From JACIYW01 sp014359745 (lineage in GTDB: Bacteria; Pseudomonadota; Alphaproteobacteria; Rhodobacterales; Rhodobacteraceae): DNA of 64,000 nucleotides. A model generated the notes under the pieces. That model was not told the DNA's origin and did not search any database. It worked only from the letters and a program-made list of their open reading frames with translations. The stretch is from contig JBNPWE010000002.1 in the NCBI GenBank assembly GCA_050433985.1, forward strand, positions 238,570 to 302,569, given 5' to 3'. Position numbers and translations under genes: made by a program. This document shows positions 1-8,331 of the stretch, piece after piece (the stretch's first letter is position 1; each line of letters begins with the position of its first letter).

Positions 1-1
1 C

Positions 2-1147
2 GCGCATGAGGCGGTGGAACGGCGCGACGGCGACAAGGGGCGCTATCTTGGCAAGGGTGTGCTGGGCGCGGTTGACGCGGTCAATGGTGAACTGGCCGAG
101 GCGCTGGTGAGGATGGATGCCACCGAACAGGTGGCCATCGACCAGATGATGATCGAAATGGACGGCAGCGCCAACAAGGGCCGTCTGGGCGCCAATGCCA
201 TTCTGGGCGTGTCGCTGGCCGTAGCCAAGGCCGCCGCCGAGGCGATGGGCCAGCCGCTTTACCGCTATGTGGGCGGCACGTCGGCGCGGGTGCTGCCGGT
301 GCCGATGATGAACATCATCAACGGCGGCGAACATGCCGACAACCCGATCGATATTCAGGAATTCATGATCATGCCGGTGGCGGCGGCAAATATCCGCGAT
401 GCGGTGCGCATGGGGGCGGAGGTGTTTCACACCCTCAGGAAGGAATTGTCGGCGGCGGGCCTGTCCACCGGGATCGGCGATGAGGGGGGCTTTGCGCCCA
501 ACCTGAACTCTGCCCGTGATGCGCTTGATTTCATTTTGAAATCCATTGAAAAAGCCGGGTATCGGCCGGGTGAGGATATCTATCTGGCGCTGGATTGCGC
601 GGCGACGGAATACTTCAAGGATGGCCGGTATGTTCTTGCAGGGGAAGGAAAAAACCTGACATCCGATGAAAACGTCGCCTATCTGGCGGCGCTGGTGCGG
701 GATTATCCGATCCTGTCGATCGAAGATGGCTGTTCCGAAGATGACTGGGACGGCTGGCGGGCGCTGACCCAGGCGCTGGGCGACAAGGTGCAACTGGTGG
801 GCGACGATCTGTTCGTGACCAACCCCGCGCGCCTGTCGGAAGGCATCGCGAAAGGCTGCGCCAATTCGCTGCTGGTCAAGGTCAACCAGATCGGCACCCT
901 GACCGAGACGCTGGCGGCCGTAGAGATGGCGCATCGCGCCCGCTATAGCTGCGTGATGAGCCACCGGTCGGGCGAGACCGAGGATGCCACGATTGCCGAT
1001 CTGGCCGTCGCCACCAACTGCGGCCAGATCAAGACCGGCAGCCTTGCCCGGTCTGACCGGCTGGCCAAGTACAACCAGTTGATCCGGATAGAGGAATTGC
1101 TGGGCGACAGCGCCCAATACGCCGGGCGCGGCATCCTGCGCGGCTGA
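2..1147 (+). CDS. eno: Enolase, 5' end cut off by the window edge
   Basis: Enolase converts 2-phosphoglycerate to phosphoenolpyruvate in glycolysis and also joins the RNA degradosome in many bacteria. The reading frame is already open at base 2 (residues AHEAVERRDGDKG), so the true start lies upstream of the window; about 381 of the usual 425 residues are present. Family motifs follow in order: INGGEHADNPIDIQEF, the GDEGGFAPN loop with its catalytic Glu, the metal ligands in SIEDGCSEDDWDGW and GDDLFVTN, the catalytic Lys in LLVKVNQIGTLTET, and MSHRSGETEDATIADLAV near the end. The GTG at base 14 is not a start but an internal Val codon. Next gene dgkA converges on it. Confidence 0.97.
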   Translation, partial: AHEAVERRDGDKGRYLGKGVLGAVDAVNGELAEALVRMDATEQVAIDQMMIEMDGSANKGRLGANAILGVSLAVAKAAAEAMGQPLYRYVGGTSARVLPVPMMNIINGGEHADNPIDIQEFMIMPVAAANIRDAVRMGAEVFHTLRKELSAAGLSTGIGDEGGFAPNLNSARDALDFILKSIEKAGYRPGEDIYLALDCAATEYFKDGRYVLAGEGKNLTSDENVAYLAALVRDYPILSIEDGCSEDDWDGWRALTQALGDKVQLVGDDLFVTNPARLSEGIAKGCANSLLVKVNQIGTLTETLAAVEMAHRARYSCVMSHRSGETEDATIADLAVATNCGQIKTGSLARSDRLAKYNQLIRIEELLGDSAQYAGRGILRG

Positions 1148-1150
1148 TAG

Positions 1151-1176
1151 ACCGGGGGTCGCCCGCCCCCCCCGGT
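1151..1176 (+). terminator. GC hairpin after eno
   Basis: Arms ACCGGGGG (1151-1158) and CCCCCGGT (1169-1176) can pair just after the eno stop. There is no following T-run, so this is a weak terminator or an RNA-stabilising hairpin. Confidence 0.35.
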
Positions 1177-1205
1177 GGGCGGCCTTGTTGCGCTGCGACT
1201 TTTCG

Positions 1206-1227
1206 CTTCATCTTGGCCCAAATACTC
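1206..1227 (-). repeat. GAGTATTT element, copy 1 (GATGAAG type)
   Basis: Read on the minus strand: GAGTATTT, GGGC, then CAAGATGAAG. It lies between the convergent genes eno and dgkA. It is one of 13 related intergenic elements in this window. Confidence 0.8.
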
Positions 1228-1297
1228 ATTGCCACAGCCCGCCACGCGCGGAGCGGTCAGGGGCATGAACCCGGCAGGCTTAAATCCGCGTCAGGTT

Positions 1298-1708
1298 TCA
1301 GGACAGGATCACATAGCCCAGAAACAGGCCATGCGCGATCAGAAGGCACATGACGGCAAAGGATCCCAGATCCTTGGCGTCGCGGGCGAATGCCTGCCAT
1401 TCGGGGGACAGGTGATCGACCATGGATTCGATGGCGGTGTTGAGCGATTCCACCGCCAGAAGGATCAGGAACAGCACCGCGAAGCAAACGAAATCAATGG
1501 CCGGTTTGCCCAGCCATGCCATGACGCCAAGGATCGCCGCGCCGCCAATCAGTTCCTGACGGAAGGCCGATTCCGCCCAGAGGCGGCGCAGCCCGGCCAG
1601 CGAATAGCCGGCGGCGGCAAGGATGTGGCGCGCGCCGGTCACGCGCGGCGGGCGCGGGCGGCGGATGGGGGGGCGGATGGGGGGGCGCCCTGGATCAGCC
1701 GCTGACAT
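1298..1708 (-). CDS. dgkA: Diacylglycerol kinase, DgkA family
   Basis: A small inner-membrane kinase that phosphorylates diacylglycerol to phosphatidic acid. The family signature ESLNTAIESMVD is present in the middle, preceded by a hydrophobic stretch (VCFAVLFLILLAVESLN) and followed by a last membrane segment (FAVMCLLIAHGLFLGYVIL), matching the three-helix DgkA fold. Length 136 residues against about 120 usual; the extra is a Pro/Arg-rich N-terminal tail. Its first 14 bases overlap the 3' end of the upstream phosphoethanolamine transferase gene. That pairing makes metabolic sense: EptA enzymes release diacylglycerol from phosphatidylethanolamine, and DgkA recycles it. Confidence 0.9.
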   Translation of the reverse strand: MSAADPGRPPIRPPIRRPRPPRVTGARHILAAAGYSLAGLRRLWAESAFRQELIGGAAILGVMAWLGKPAIDFVCFAVLFLILLAVESLNTAIESMVDHLSPEWQAFARDAKDLGSFAVMCLLIAHGLFLGYVILS

Positions 1709-3353
1709 GGCGGCATCCCGCGATCAGATCGAGACGATCCTGGCGCGCCGAGGTCTCGATGTTCATCAGGCCCAGCACCGTGTGAAACAGGCTGTCATGG
1801 CTCAGCGTTTGCGCAGCGCCCCTGGCCGCGACGCAGGCGGCGTCCACCCCGAGCGCGGCTTGAAACGCCGGTGACATCCACAGCAGCATCGGCACCTGCG
1901 TCTGCACATCGGGGGCCATGAAATAAGGCGCGCCGTGCAGGTAAAGCCCGCCTTCGCCCAGCGATTCGCCGTGATCGGACACATAGATCAGGGCGGGGAT
2001 CGCCCGATCCTGCGCGGCCAGATAATCGATGGTCCGGGCCAGCACATGATCGGTGTAAAGGATGGTGTTGTCATAGGCGTTGCGGATCTGATCGGCGGTG
2101 CAACTGGTGAATTCGGTGGTGCGGCAATCGGGGGTGAAACGTTCGAAGGCGGGCGGGTAGCGCAGGTAATAGGCCGGGCCGTGGCTGCCGATCTGATGCA
2201 GGACAAGCATCGAATCCCCCTGCATGTTTGCCACGAAGTCCTTGATGAAGCCCAGGAAAATTCCGTCGTTGCATTCGCCATTCTTGCAAAAGGCCGGGTC
2301 GGTCAGATCGTTCAGGTGGTGCTTTTCCACCCGCGCGGCGACATCCTTGTCGCCGGTGTTGTTCTCGAACCACGCGACCTTGACCCCGGCATGGGAAAGC
2401 ACGTCAAGCAGGTTCTCGGTGCCAATGCCCCTGGCATAGGAAAAGTCTTCGCGCCCGAAAGACGAGAACATGCAGGGCAGCGATGTGGCGGTGGCGGTGC
2501 CGCAGGACCGGACATCGGAGAAATAGATCACCTTGCGCGCGGCCAGTTCGGGGGTGGTATCGCGCCCATAGCCATTGAGGCCGAAATCGGCGGCACGGGC
2601 GGTTTCGCCGGCGACGATCACGGTCAGCACCGGCTTTTTAGCGGCGGCCAGCCGCGGCCCCTTGATCGCGTCCCGGCCAAGGGGGGCCACCACCACCTTG
2701 CCGGAGGCGAGCATCATCTTGCCATAGCGCAGGGCACCGGCAAGCGGCGCGCCGGGCTGATAGCTGCCCTGAAGTTCGCGGTGTTCGCGAACCACCGCCG
2801 CGAAGGTGCGGTACTGGCTGAGCGTGAGGCCCACGAACAGACCCGCGAAAACCACCGACATCAGCCCCCATGTCCACAGATTGCGCCAAAGCGGCTGCGC
2901 GCGGATCCGCACCCAAATGACCAGCGCCGCAGGCAGCACGCCGAACAGCGCCACATGGATCAGGAACTGCGGGGTGATCAGTTGCCGCGATTCGGCGATC
3001 GTCGTCGTCATGGCGTTCTGCACCATGTCGCGGTCGATGATCACCCCCAGCGTATCCATGTAATAGGACGAGACCGCCGAGAGGATCAGCACGAACACCA
3101 GCACCGGCTTTTGCAGCCAGCGAAAGCCGAAAACCGTGAGGATCAGCGCGGTCAGCGCCCAGATCGCCGCGCCAAAGGTGGCCACGGTGATCGGATCGCC
3201 CTTGAAAAGGGTGTAGTTACGTTGCCACAGGGTAAGGTTGTCGGCGGCCATGATATAGGTCGCGACCAGCAGGTTGAGGGTTGCCCATCGCAACTGCGGG
3301 CGATGGGGGCGGGGGGGCGGTTGGGTCATGCGGGCACGATTCGTCCTGAGCAA
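1695..3353 (-). CDS. eptA: Lipid A phosphoethanolamine transferase, EptA/MCR family
   Basis: An inner-membrane enzyme with a periplasmic alkaline-phosphatase-like domain that moves phosphoethanolamine from phosphatidylethanolamine to lipid A, lowering surface charge. Hydrophobic segments fill residues about 24-180, then the catalytic domain starts. Seen motifs: metal-binding Glu250 in VAGETARAADFGLNGY, the nucleophile-bearing CGTATATSLPCMFS (284-297), HQIGSHGPAYY and the metal ligands of IYVSDHGESLGE. Cys residues paired as in the family occur around the active site. The start used has an alternative Met nine residues in. It follows the CorC-type gene by only five bases, and its end overlaps dgkA, so the three genes probably form one transcript. 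Confidence 0.9.
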   Translation of the reverse strand: MLRTNRARMTQPPPRPHRPQLRWATLNLLVATYIMAADNLTLWQRNYTLFKGDPITVATFGAAIWALTALILTVFGFRWLQKPVLVFVLILSAVSSYYMDTLGVIIDRDMVQNAMTTTIAESRQLITPQFLIHVALFGVLPAALVIWVRIRAQPLWRNLWTWGLMSVVFAGLFVGLTLSQYRTFAAVVREHRELQGSYQPGAPLAGALRYGKMMLASGKVVVAPLGRDAIKGPRLAAAKKPVLTVIVAGETARAADFGLNGYGRDTTPELAARKVIYFSDVRSCGTATATSLPCMFSSFGREDFSYARGIGTENLLDVLSHAGVKVAWFENNTGDKDVAARVEKHHLNDLTDPAFCKNGECNDGIFLGFIKDFVANMQGDSMLVLHQIGSHGPAYYLRYPPAFERFTPDCRTTEFTSCTADQIRNAYDNTILYTDHVLARTIDYLAAQDRAIPALIYVSDHGESLGEGGLYLHGAPYFMAPDVQTQVPMLLWMSPAFQAALGVDAACVAARGAAQTLSHDSLFHTVLGLMNIETSARQDRLDLIAGCRHVSG

Positions 3354-3358
3354 AGCGG

Positions 3359-4654
3359 CTAGAGCGGGCGGATTTTCAGGCGGGTGATGCGGTTGTCCTT
3401 GCGGCTCAGCACTTCGAACCGGAAGCCGTGAAAGGAAAACACCTGGCCTTCGTTGGGGATCATCTGCGCCTCGTGGATCACCAGACCGGCAACGGTGTTG
3501 GCCTCGTCATCGGGCAGCGACCAGTCGGTGGCGCGGTTGAGATCGCGGATGGTCATCGCGCCTTCGACGATGTAATCGCCCGCATCGGTGGCCTTGAGCG
3601 TTTGATCGGCGTCGGGATCGAATTCATCGGTGATTTCACCGACAATTTCCTCAAGGATGTCTTCAAGGGTGATCAGCCCGCGCAGCGATCCGTATTCATC
3701 GACGACCAGCGCGAAATGGGTGCGGCGGCGCAGGAACTGGCGCATCTGTTCATCAAGCGGCGTGGTTTCGGGCACGAAATAGGGGGCCCTTGCCACGTCA
3801 AGCACCCGCAGGTCGGCAAGCTTGCCGCCGGTGCCCTGACCGATCAGCGCGTTGACGGCGCGCAGCAGATCCTTGGCGTGGATGACGCCGACGATGTTTT
3901 CGGGGTCGTTCTGATACAGAGGCAGCCGCGTGTGCGGGGAATTGAGGCATTGGGTCAGAATGTCGGCGGGCGGGGCGTCGGCGTCGATCATCTCTATATG
4001 GCTGCGGTGGCGCATGATTTCCTCTACCGCGCGGTCCGACAGATCGAGCGCGCCAAGCAGGCGGTCGCGGTCATCCTTTTGCACCGAGCCTTTCGAATGG
4101 CCCAGCGCGATCGCCCCGGCCAGTTCCTCGCGCAGGGAAAGGATGTGGCTGTCGGGATCGGCCCGGACGCCAAAGCCGCGCAGGATCAGCCGCACCAGGG
4201 CGCGCACGGCGCCGACCACCGGCGAAAAGATCACGATGACCAGCCGGATCGGCGCGGCGACGCGCGCGGCGGCGGTTTCGGGGTTGGTGATCGCATAGGT
4301 TTTCGGCAGCACCTCGGCAAAGATCAGCACAAGGAACGTCATCACCAGCGTGGCAAGCGCCACACCGTTGTCACCGAAAAGACGTGTGGCGAGCGAGGTT
4401 GCCAATGAGGCGGCCAGAATGTTGACGGCATTGTTGCCCAGCAGCACCGCGCCGATCAGGCGTTCGCTGTCTTCGGTCACGCGCAGGGCGGTGGCGGCGC
4501 CGGTTGACCCCTTGTCGGCCTGCGCGCGCAGCTTGCCGCGCGAGGCGGCGGTCAGCGCGGTTTCCGACCCCGAAAAGAACGCCGATATGCCGATCAGCAG
4601 CAAGATGCCAACGGCGGTGAACCAGAGGGCCTTGTCGTAAATCAGGGTTTCCAT
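3359..4654 (-). CDS. CNNM/CorC-type membrane protein with CBS pair
   Basis: A HlyC/CorC family protein of 431 residues. The N-terminal DUF21 (CNNM) transmembrane domain carries the conserved FFSGSETALTAASRGKL near residue 27 and a second hydrophobic block around 105-150. A tandem CBS domain follows (IVGVIHAKDLLRAV and FALVVDEYGSLRGLITLEDILEEIVGEI), and the C-terminal CorC_HlyC domain contains GAMTIRDLNRATDWSLP and ANTVAGLVIHEAQMIPNEGQ. Family members are linked to magnesium and cobalt efflux or resistance; the exact substrate is not visible from sequence. It is the first gene of the block running into eptA and dgkA. Confidence 0.9.
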   Translation of the reverse strand: METLIYDKALWFTAVGILLLIGISAFFSGSETALTAASRGKLRAQADKGSTGAATALRVTEDSERLIGAVLLGNNAVNILAASLATSLATRLFGDNGVALATLVMTFLVLIFAEVLPKTYAITNPETAAARVAAPIRLVIVIFSPVVGAVRALVRLILRGFGVRADPDSHILSLREELAGAIALGHSKGSVQKDDRDRLLGALDLSDRAVEEIMRHRSHIEMIDADAPPADILTQCLNSPHTRLPLYQNDPENIVGVIHAKDLLRAVNALIGQGTGGKLADLRVLDVARAPYFVPETTPLDEQMRQFLRRRTHFALVVDEYGSLRGLITLEDILEEIVGEITDEFDPDADQTLKATDAGDYIVEGAMTIRDLNRATDWSLPDDEANTVAGLVIHEAQMIPNEGQVFSFHGFRFEVLSRKDNRITRLKIRPL

Positions 4655-4729
4655 CGGATAGTCTTTGCCTTTTCAAAGCGGGTCGCGCAAGGGGCCGCGC
4701 ATCTGGAAACCCGCCGGGGATGCGCCCGA

Positions 4730-5755
4730 TCAGGTTTGCGCGCCGGGTTCGCGCGCCAGGGGGTGATGTTCGAGGACCAGCGCCTTGAGGCGTTCGTCAA
4801 GGATATGGGTGTAAATCTCGGTGGTGGCGACATCGGCATGGCCCAGCAGCGTCTGGATCACCCGCAGGTCGGCGCCCCCGGCCAGAAGATGCGTGGCAAA
4901 GGCGTGGCGCAGGGTGTGGGGGGTGACAAGCGCGGGGGACAGGCCGGCGGCGACGGCGAAATCCTTGATCAGCCCGTGAAAGCCCACCCGCGTCAGGTGC
5001 CCCGCCGCCGAGGAAGAGGGAAACAGATAGCGCGCGCGATTTCCCTGCGGTTGCGGGCTTTGCGCATCGAGATGCGCCAGCCAGGCGGCAAGGGCGGCGC
5101 GGGCCGGGGTGGACAGGGGCACCATGCGTTCGCGCCCGCCCTTGCCGCGCACCAGGATCATGCGCGGATCGCCGCGCCCGGCGGCGCGGGGCAGAGTGAC
5201 AAGTTCGGTCACCCGCAGGCCGGTGGCGTAAAGCAGTTCCATCAGGCAGGTGTTGCGCAGCCGGTCGGCGGGGCTGCGCCCGGTGGTGTGCGCGGCGGCC
5301 AGAAGGCGGCCCACCTCGTCCTGGGTCAGGGTGCCGGGCAGGCGCCGGGCGCGGCCGGGGCCGCGGATCTCTATGGCCGGGTTGTCGGGGCGCCAGCCTT
5401 CATCGGTGGCAAAGCGGTACATCTGCCGGATCGCGGCAAGCCTGCGGGCGCGGGTGGCGCGCGCAAGGCCCGCCGCCTCGCAGGCGATCAGGTAGTTTTC
5501 GACATCATCGCGCCCGGCGCGGGCGAAATCGCTGCCGCGCGCGCCAAGCCAGGCGGCGAAATCGGCCAGATCGCGGGCATAGGCCATCTGGGTGTTGGGG
5601 GCGGCATCTTCAACCGCGCTTTTGGATTCGAGAAAGGTCACGATCCAGCGGCGCCCTTCGGGGGCGAGGGTGGCGGTGGCGGTATCGCTGCGCCGGGGGG
5701 CGCCGCCCGCTTTGCGCCCCGTCTTGCCGCCCGGTTTGCCCGGTTGCGCGGTCAT
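4730..5755 (-). CDS. xerD: Site-specific tyrosine recombinase XerD
   Basis: XerD, with XerC, resolves chromosome dimers at dif during division. All catalytic residues of the tyrosine recombinases are visible: Arg181 (TGLRVTELV), Lys205 (VRGKGGRERMVPL), His280 and Arg283 (HTLRHAFATHLL), His306 (LGHADV) and nucleophile Tyr315 (EIYTH). The N-terminal SAM-like DNA-binding domain spans roughly 35-120. A Lys/Gly/Pro-rich N-terminal tail of about 33 residues makes it longer (341) than the usual 300, so the true start may be internal. It overlaps the upstream gene by four bases (ATGA). No phage or island genes lie next to it, arguing for the housekeeping recombinase rather than a mobile integrase. 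Confidence 0.92.
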   Translation of the reverse strand: MTAQPGKPGGKTGRKAGGAPRRSDTATATLAPEGRRWIVTFLESKSAVEDAAPNTQMAYARDLADFAAWLGARGSDFARAGRDDVENYLIACEAAGLARATRARRLAAIRQMYRFATDEGWRPDNPAIEIRGPGRARRLPGTLTQDEVGRLLAAAHTTGRSPADRLRNTCLMELLYATGLRVTELVTLPRAAGRGDPRMILVRGKGGRERMVPLSTPARAALAAWLAHLDAQSPQPQGNRARYLFPSSSAAGHLTRVGFHGLIKDFAVAAGLSPALVTPHTLRHAFATHLLAGGADLRVIQTLLGHADVATTEIYTHILDERLKALVLEHHPLAREPGAQT

Positions 5756-7425
5756 CCGCGCCGGTCCAGCAGCATCAGTTGCAGCGCGCTGCGGCGCAGC
5801 GTGTCCTGAAGGCCGACGCGCTGCAAAAGCGCGATCGCGTCGGGCACCGCCGCCGGGTCGCCCGCCGCGCCCCGCGCCAGCGCATCCATCGCGCGCAACA
5901 GCGCCTCGCCCAGCCGGTCGGAGGTGACAAGATCGGTCATGTCGGGCGGCAAGGCCTGGTCGGGCGGCAAGGCCCTGGCGGCAAGGCCGCGCGCGATGGC
6001 GCGGGCCATGGTGTCTGGCAGGATGACGCCGCCGGTATCGCCGCGCGCCAGCCCGCGCAAAAACGCCTCACGCGGGGTGGTGGGGGTGTGGGCAGCGGCG
6101 ATTTCCTCGTAATCGGCCGAGAGGAGGCCGATTTCAAAGGCAAGCCGGGCGGCATCGCCGGTCAGGCCCTTGCCTTGCAGGCGGGTGCCGTAAAGTTCGG
6201 CAAAGGGCACCTCCAGGTCGGCGGCCTGCATCAGCGGCCACACCGCTGCCAGCGCATCGGCAAGGGTCGCGGCGGCGGCGGCGGGTGGATCGGTTGACAC
6301 CAGCGCCCGTTCAAACGCCCGCAGCGCGCGCACCCGTTCCCACACCCCCCCCGAGGCCGACGGCGCCGCGCGCGTGTAAAGCCCCCAAAGCTGGTTGCCG
6401 GGGATCGCGCCAAGGCGCGCCAGCCGCTCTGCCGCCTCGATCTGGGCTTTCCAGCCGGCGGTCGGGCCAAGGTCGGCCTGGGCAAAGGCCACGGGCAGGG
6501 TGTTGGTGGGGATCGGTTCGCCGATAGCTTCGAGCAGGCGCCATGTCAGCGGGGTGATCGGCTGCGGGGGGGGCAGGGGGCCGTCTTGTTCCAACAAGGC
6601 GGGGTCAAGGAAATGCGTCATCAGATCGGCTTCGGCCTGGGAAACGAAGCCCAGCGCCTCGCCGGTGCGCAGGCTGAGGGCGGCGGCCGTCCAGTCGCCG
6701 CTGCGCGCCAGGCAGAACACCCGCGCGGGAAAGGTGGGGGCGATATCGGGGCGGGTGCGGATCGCCGCGCAGGCGCGCGCCTCGTCGCCGGTCAGCAGCG
6801 CCACGTCGAACCAGCGGCGAAAGGCCTGGGGGGTGTCGGTGCCCGCGATCTCAAGCAGCGCGTCGGCCTGTTCAAGCGCGCCAAGCGCCAGCAGTTTGTC
6901 GACCCGCGCAAGGAACAACTGCCCGTCGCCGGTCGCATCGAAGGGTGGGTCAAGTTCGGCCATCAGGAGCGTGTAGAGAAGATCCTGAACCGCGGGCAGC
7001 GCCGAAACCTGCATCCGCGCGATCATATCGGCAAGGGTGGCCGTGGGTGTCGCCCCCCAAAGGCCGCGCGGCAAGCCGGTGACCGAGGTGGGCAACACCC
7101 CGACCGCGTCGATGCGCGGCGCATCGAGGGGCAGGGTGCTGATCGCGGCGGGGGCCGCGCCGGTTGCCACATCGGCCTTGCCTGTGGGGCGCCCGGTCCG
7201 GCCCGCGGGCATCGCCACCGATTTCGACAACCAGTCGATGGCCGACATGGGCGCTTGGCGGGGCTGGGAGGCCTGGTGGGGCGGACGTTCCTGCGCTGCG
7301 GGCTGGGCCGTGGCTGGCGCGGGGATTGCCACAGCCAGCAGGCCGATGAGCGTCAACCGGCCCGCCAACCAGACGACAGCGCGCCGCCCGGCCGTGTTAT
7401 GGGGGGGCGTGCGGTTATCTGCCAT
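5752..7425 (-). CDS. Large exported protein of unknown function
   Basis: I do not recognise a named domain. The protein has 557 residues with a hydrophobic N-terminal segment (LTLIGLLAVAIPAPATAQ) that reads as a signal peptide ending near residue 41. A Pro/Gln-rich linker follows, and then an Ala/Leu-rich, probably all-helical body resembling TPR-like repeats (for example LFLARVDKLLALGALEQADALLEIAG). No catalytic motif stands out. It sits between a tiny membrane protein (11-base overlap) and xerD (four-base overlap), which suggests one translationally coupled operon. A periplasmic scaffold or envelope role is only a guess. Confidence 0.75.
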   Translation of the reverse strand: MADNRTPPHNTAGRRAVVWLAGRLTLIGLLAVAIPAPATAQPAAQERPPHQASQPRQAPMSAIDWLSKSVAMPAGRTGRPTGKADVATGAAPAAISTLPLDAPRIDAVGVLPTSVTGLPRGLWGATPTATLADMIARMQVSALPAVQDLLYTLLMAELDPPFDATGDGQLFLARVDKLLALGALEQADALLEIAGTDTPQAFRRWFDVALLTGDEARACAAIRTRPDIAPTFPARVFCLARSGDWTAAALSLRTGEALGFVSQAEADLMTHFLDPALLEQDGPLPPPQPITPLTWRLLEAIGEPIPTNTLPVAFAQADLGPTAGWKAQIEAAERLARLGAIPGNQLWGLYTRAAPSASGGVWERVRALRAFERALVSTDPPAAAAATLADALAAVWPLMQAADLEVPFAELYGTRLQGKGLTGDAARLAFEIGLLSADYEEIAAAHTPTTPREAFLRGLARGDTGGVILPDTMARAIARGLAARALPPDQALPPDMTDLVTSDRLGEALLRAMDALARGAAGDPAAVPDAIALLQRVGLQDTLRRSALQLMLLDRRG

Positions 7426-7546
7426 CCAGAGGGACCGGAATGTTTACCTGCTGCCGATCGGGCGCAAGATCGCCCAGATAGGCATAGCCCACGAGGCCGA
7501 TAAAGCCCGCGATGCACAGAAAAAGAAGCAATTTTAAGACCTTCAT
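7415..7546 (-). CDS. Small 43-residue single-pass membrane protein
   Basis: Starting at 7546 the frame reads MKVLKLLLFLCIAGFIGLVG and continues to a short acidic/polar tail ending in PVPLDGR. It has one clear membrane helix (residues about 4-25) after a Lys-rich start, giving a predicted cytoplasmic N-terminus. The stop codon lies 8-10 bases inside the following large exported protein gene, an 11-base overlap that suggests coupled translation. Function unknown; the overlap and typical protein-like composition argue it is real. It could be a helper for the exported protein downstream. Confidence 0.65.
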   Translation of the reverse strand: MKVLKLLLFLCIAGFIGLVGYAYLGDLAPDRQQVNIPVPLDGR

Positions 7547-7718
7547 GCGATGCCTTTGCCTGCCCGGTGTTGTGTCGCGTTCCGGTTTGCCCGGTTCAAA
7601 TTCCTGCCAGGGGCTGCTTGGGCCTGTTCGCGCGGCGCCCTGGGTTGGCCTTGATGATCACATCATATATGGCTTTTCGAGAGAATTCACGCCATTGACG
7701 GCGGAAACTTGCGCGGGC

Positions 7719-7767
7719 GCGGAAAAGCCGGGGGCAGGGAAAAGCCGGGGGGCGGGGAAAAACCGGG
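7719..7767 (+). repeat. Three imperfect copies of a GGAAAAGCCGGGG unit
   Basis: Three consecutive units of about 15-17 bases of the form GCGG(GG)AAAAGCCGGGG run into the aroK GTG start. The purine-rich part of the last copy could serve as ribosome-binding site. Confidence 0.6.
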
Positions 7768-8331
7768 GTGACGTGGCAATTGCGAAAGACGGTCGTGCTG
7801 ATCGGCATGATGGGCGCGGGGAAAACCGCGGTCGGAACCTGCGTGGCGGGGCTGTTGGGCGTGCCGTTCATCGATTCGGATGAGGCGATCGAACAGGCCG
7901 CCAACATGACCATCCCCGAGATCTTCGCCCGCGACGGCGAGGGGTTCTTTCGCGAGAAAGAGGCGCAGGTGATCGGTCGCCTGCTGGAGGGGCCGCCGCA
8001 GATCCTGTCAACCGGGGGCGGCGCGTTCCTGACCCCCGCCACCCGAGAGATGATCGCGGCGCGGGCGGTGTCGCTGTGGCTGGATGCCGATCTTGATCTT
8101 TTGTGGTCGCGGGTGCGCCATCGCAAGACCCGGCCCCTGCTGCGCACCGCCGATCCGCGCGCGACGCTGGCGCGGCTGCTGGCCGACCGGGCGCCGGTTT
8201 ATGCGCTGGCCGATCTGCGGGTGACATCGCAGCCGGGATACTCGGTCGAGGATACGGCGGGGGCGGTGATTGCGGCGCTGGAGGCGCGGGGCGATATTCT
8301 GGAAAAGGTGAACCAGCATGGCGGATCATGA
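7768..8331 (+). CDS. aroK: Shikimate kinase
   Basis: Phosphorylates shikimate at O3 with ATP, step five of the chorismate pathway. The P-loop GMMGAGKT lies at residues 13-20, the shikimate-binding FIDSDEAIE follows, then GEGFFREKE, the STGGGAF loop and the lid residues RHRKTRPLL. Length 187 is normal. It starts with GTG; three imperfect copies of a G/A-rich unit sit directly upstream instead of a clean ribosome-binding site. It overlaps aroB by 14 bases, so the two shikimate-pathway enzymes are made from one message. Confidence 0.95.
   Translation: MTWQLRKTVVLIGMMGAGKTAVGTCVAGLLGVPFIDSDEAIEQAANMTIPEIFARDGEGFFREKEAQVIGRLLEGPPQILSTGGGAFLTPATREMIAARAVSLWLDADLDLLWSRVRHRKTRPLLRTADPRATLARLLADRAPVYALADLRVTSQPGYSVEDTAGAVIAALEARGDILEKVNQHGGS

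Noticed and set aside
1935..3362. 475-codon plus-strand frame opposite eptA, and similar long frames such as 32125-34182 minus
   Set aside because: High GC makes long antisense frames common; these have no family similarity and lie fully over well-supported genes.
4730..5755. Tyrosine recombinase as integrase of a mobile island
   Set aside because: The gene has XerD features, lies in a housekeeping operon, and no attachment-site repeats or mobile genes are near.
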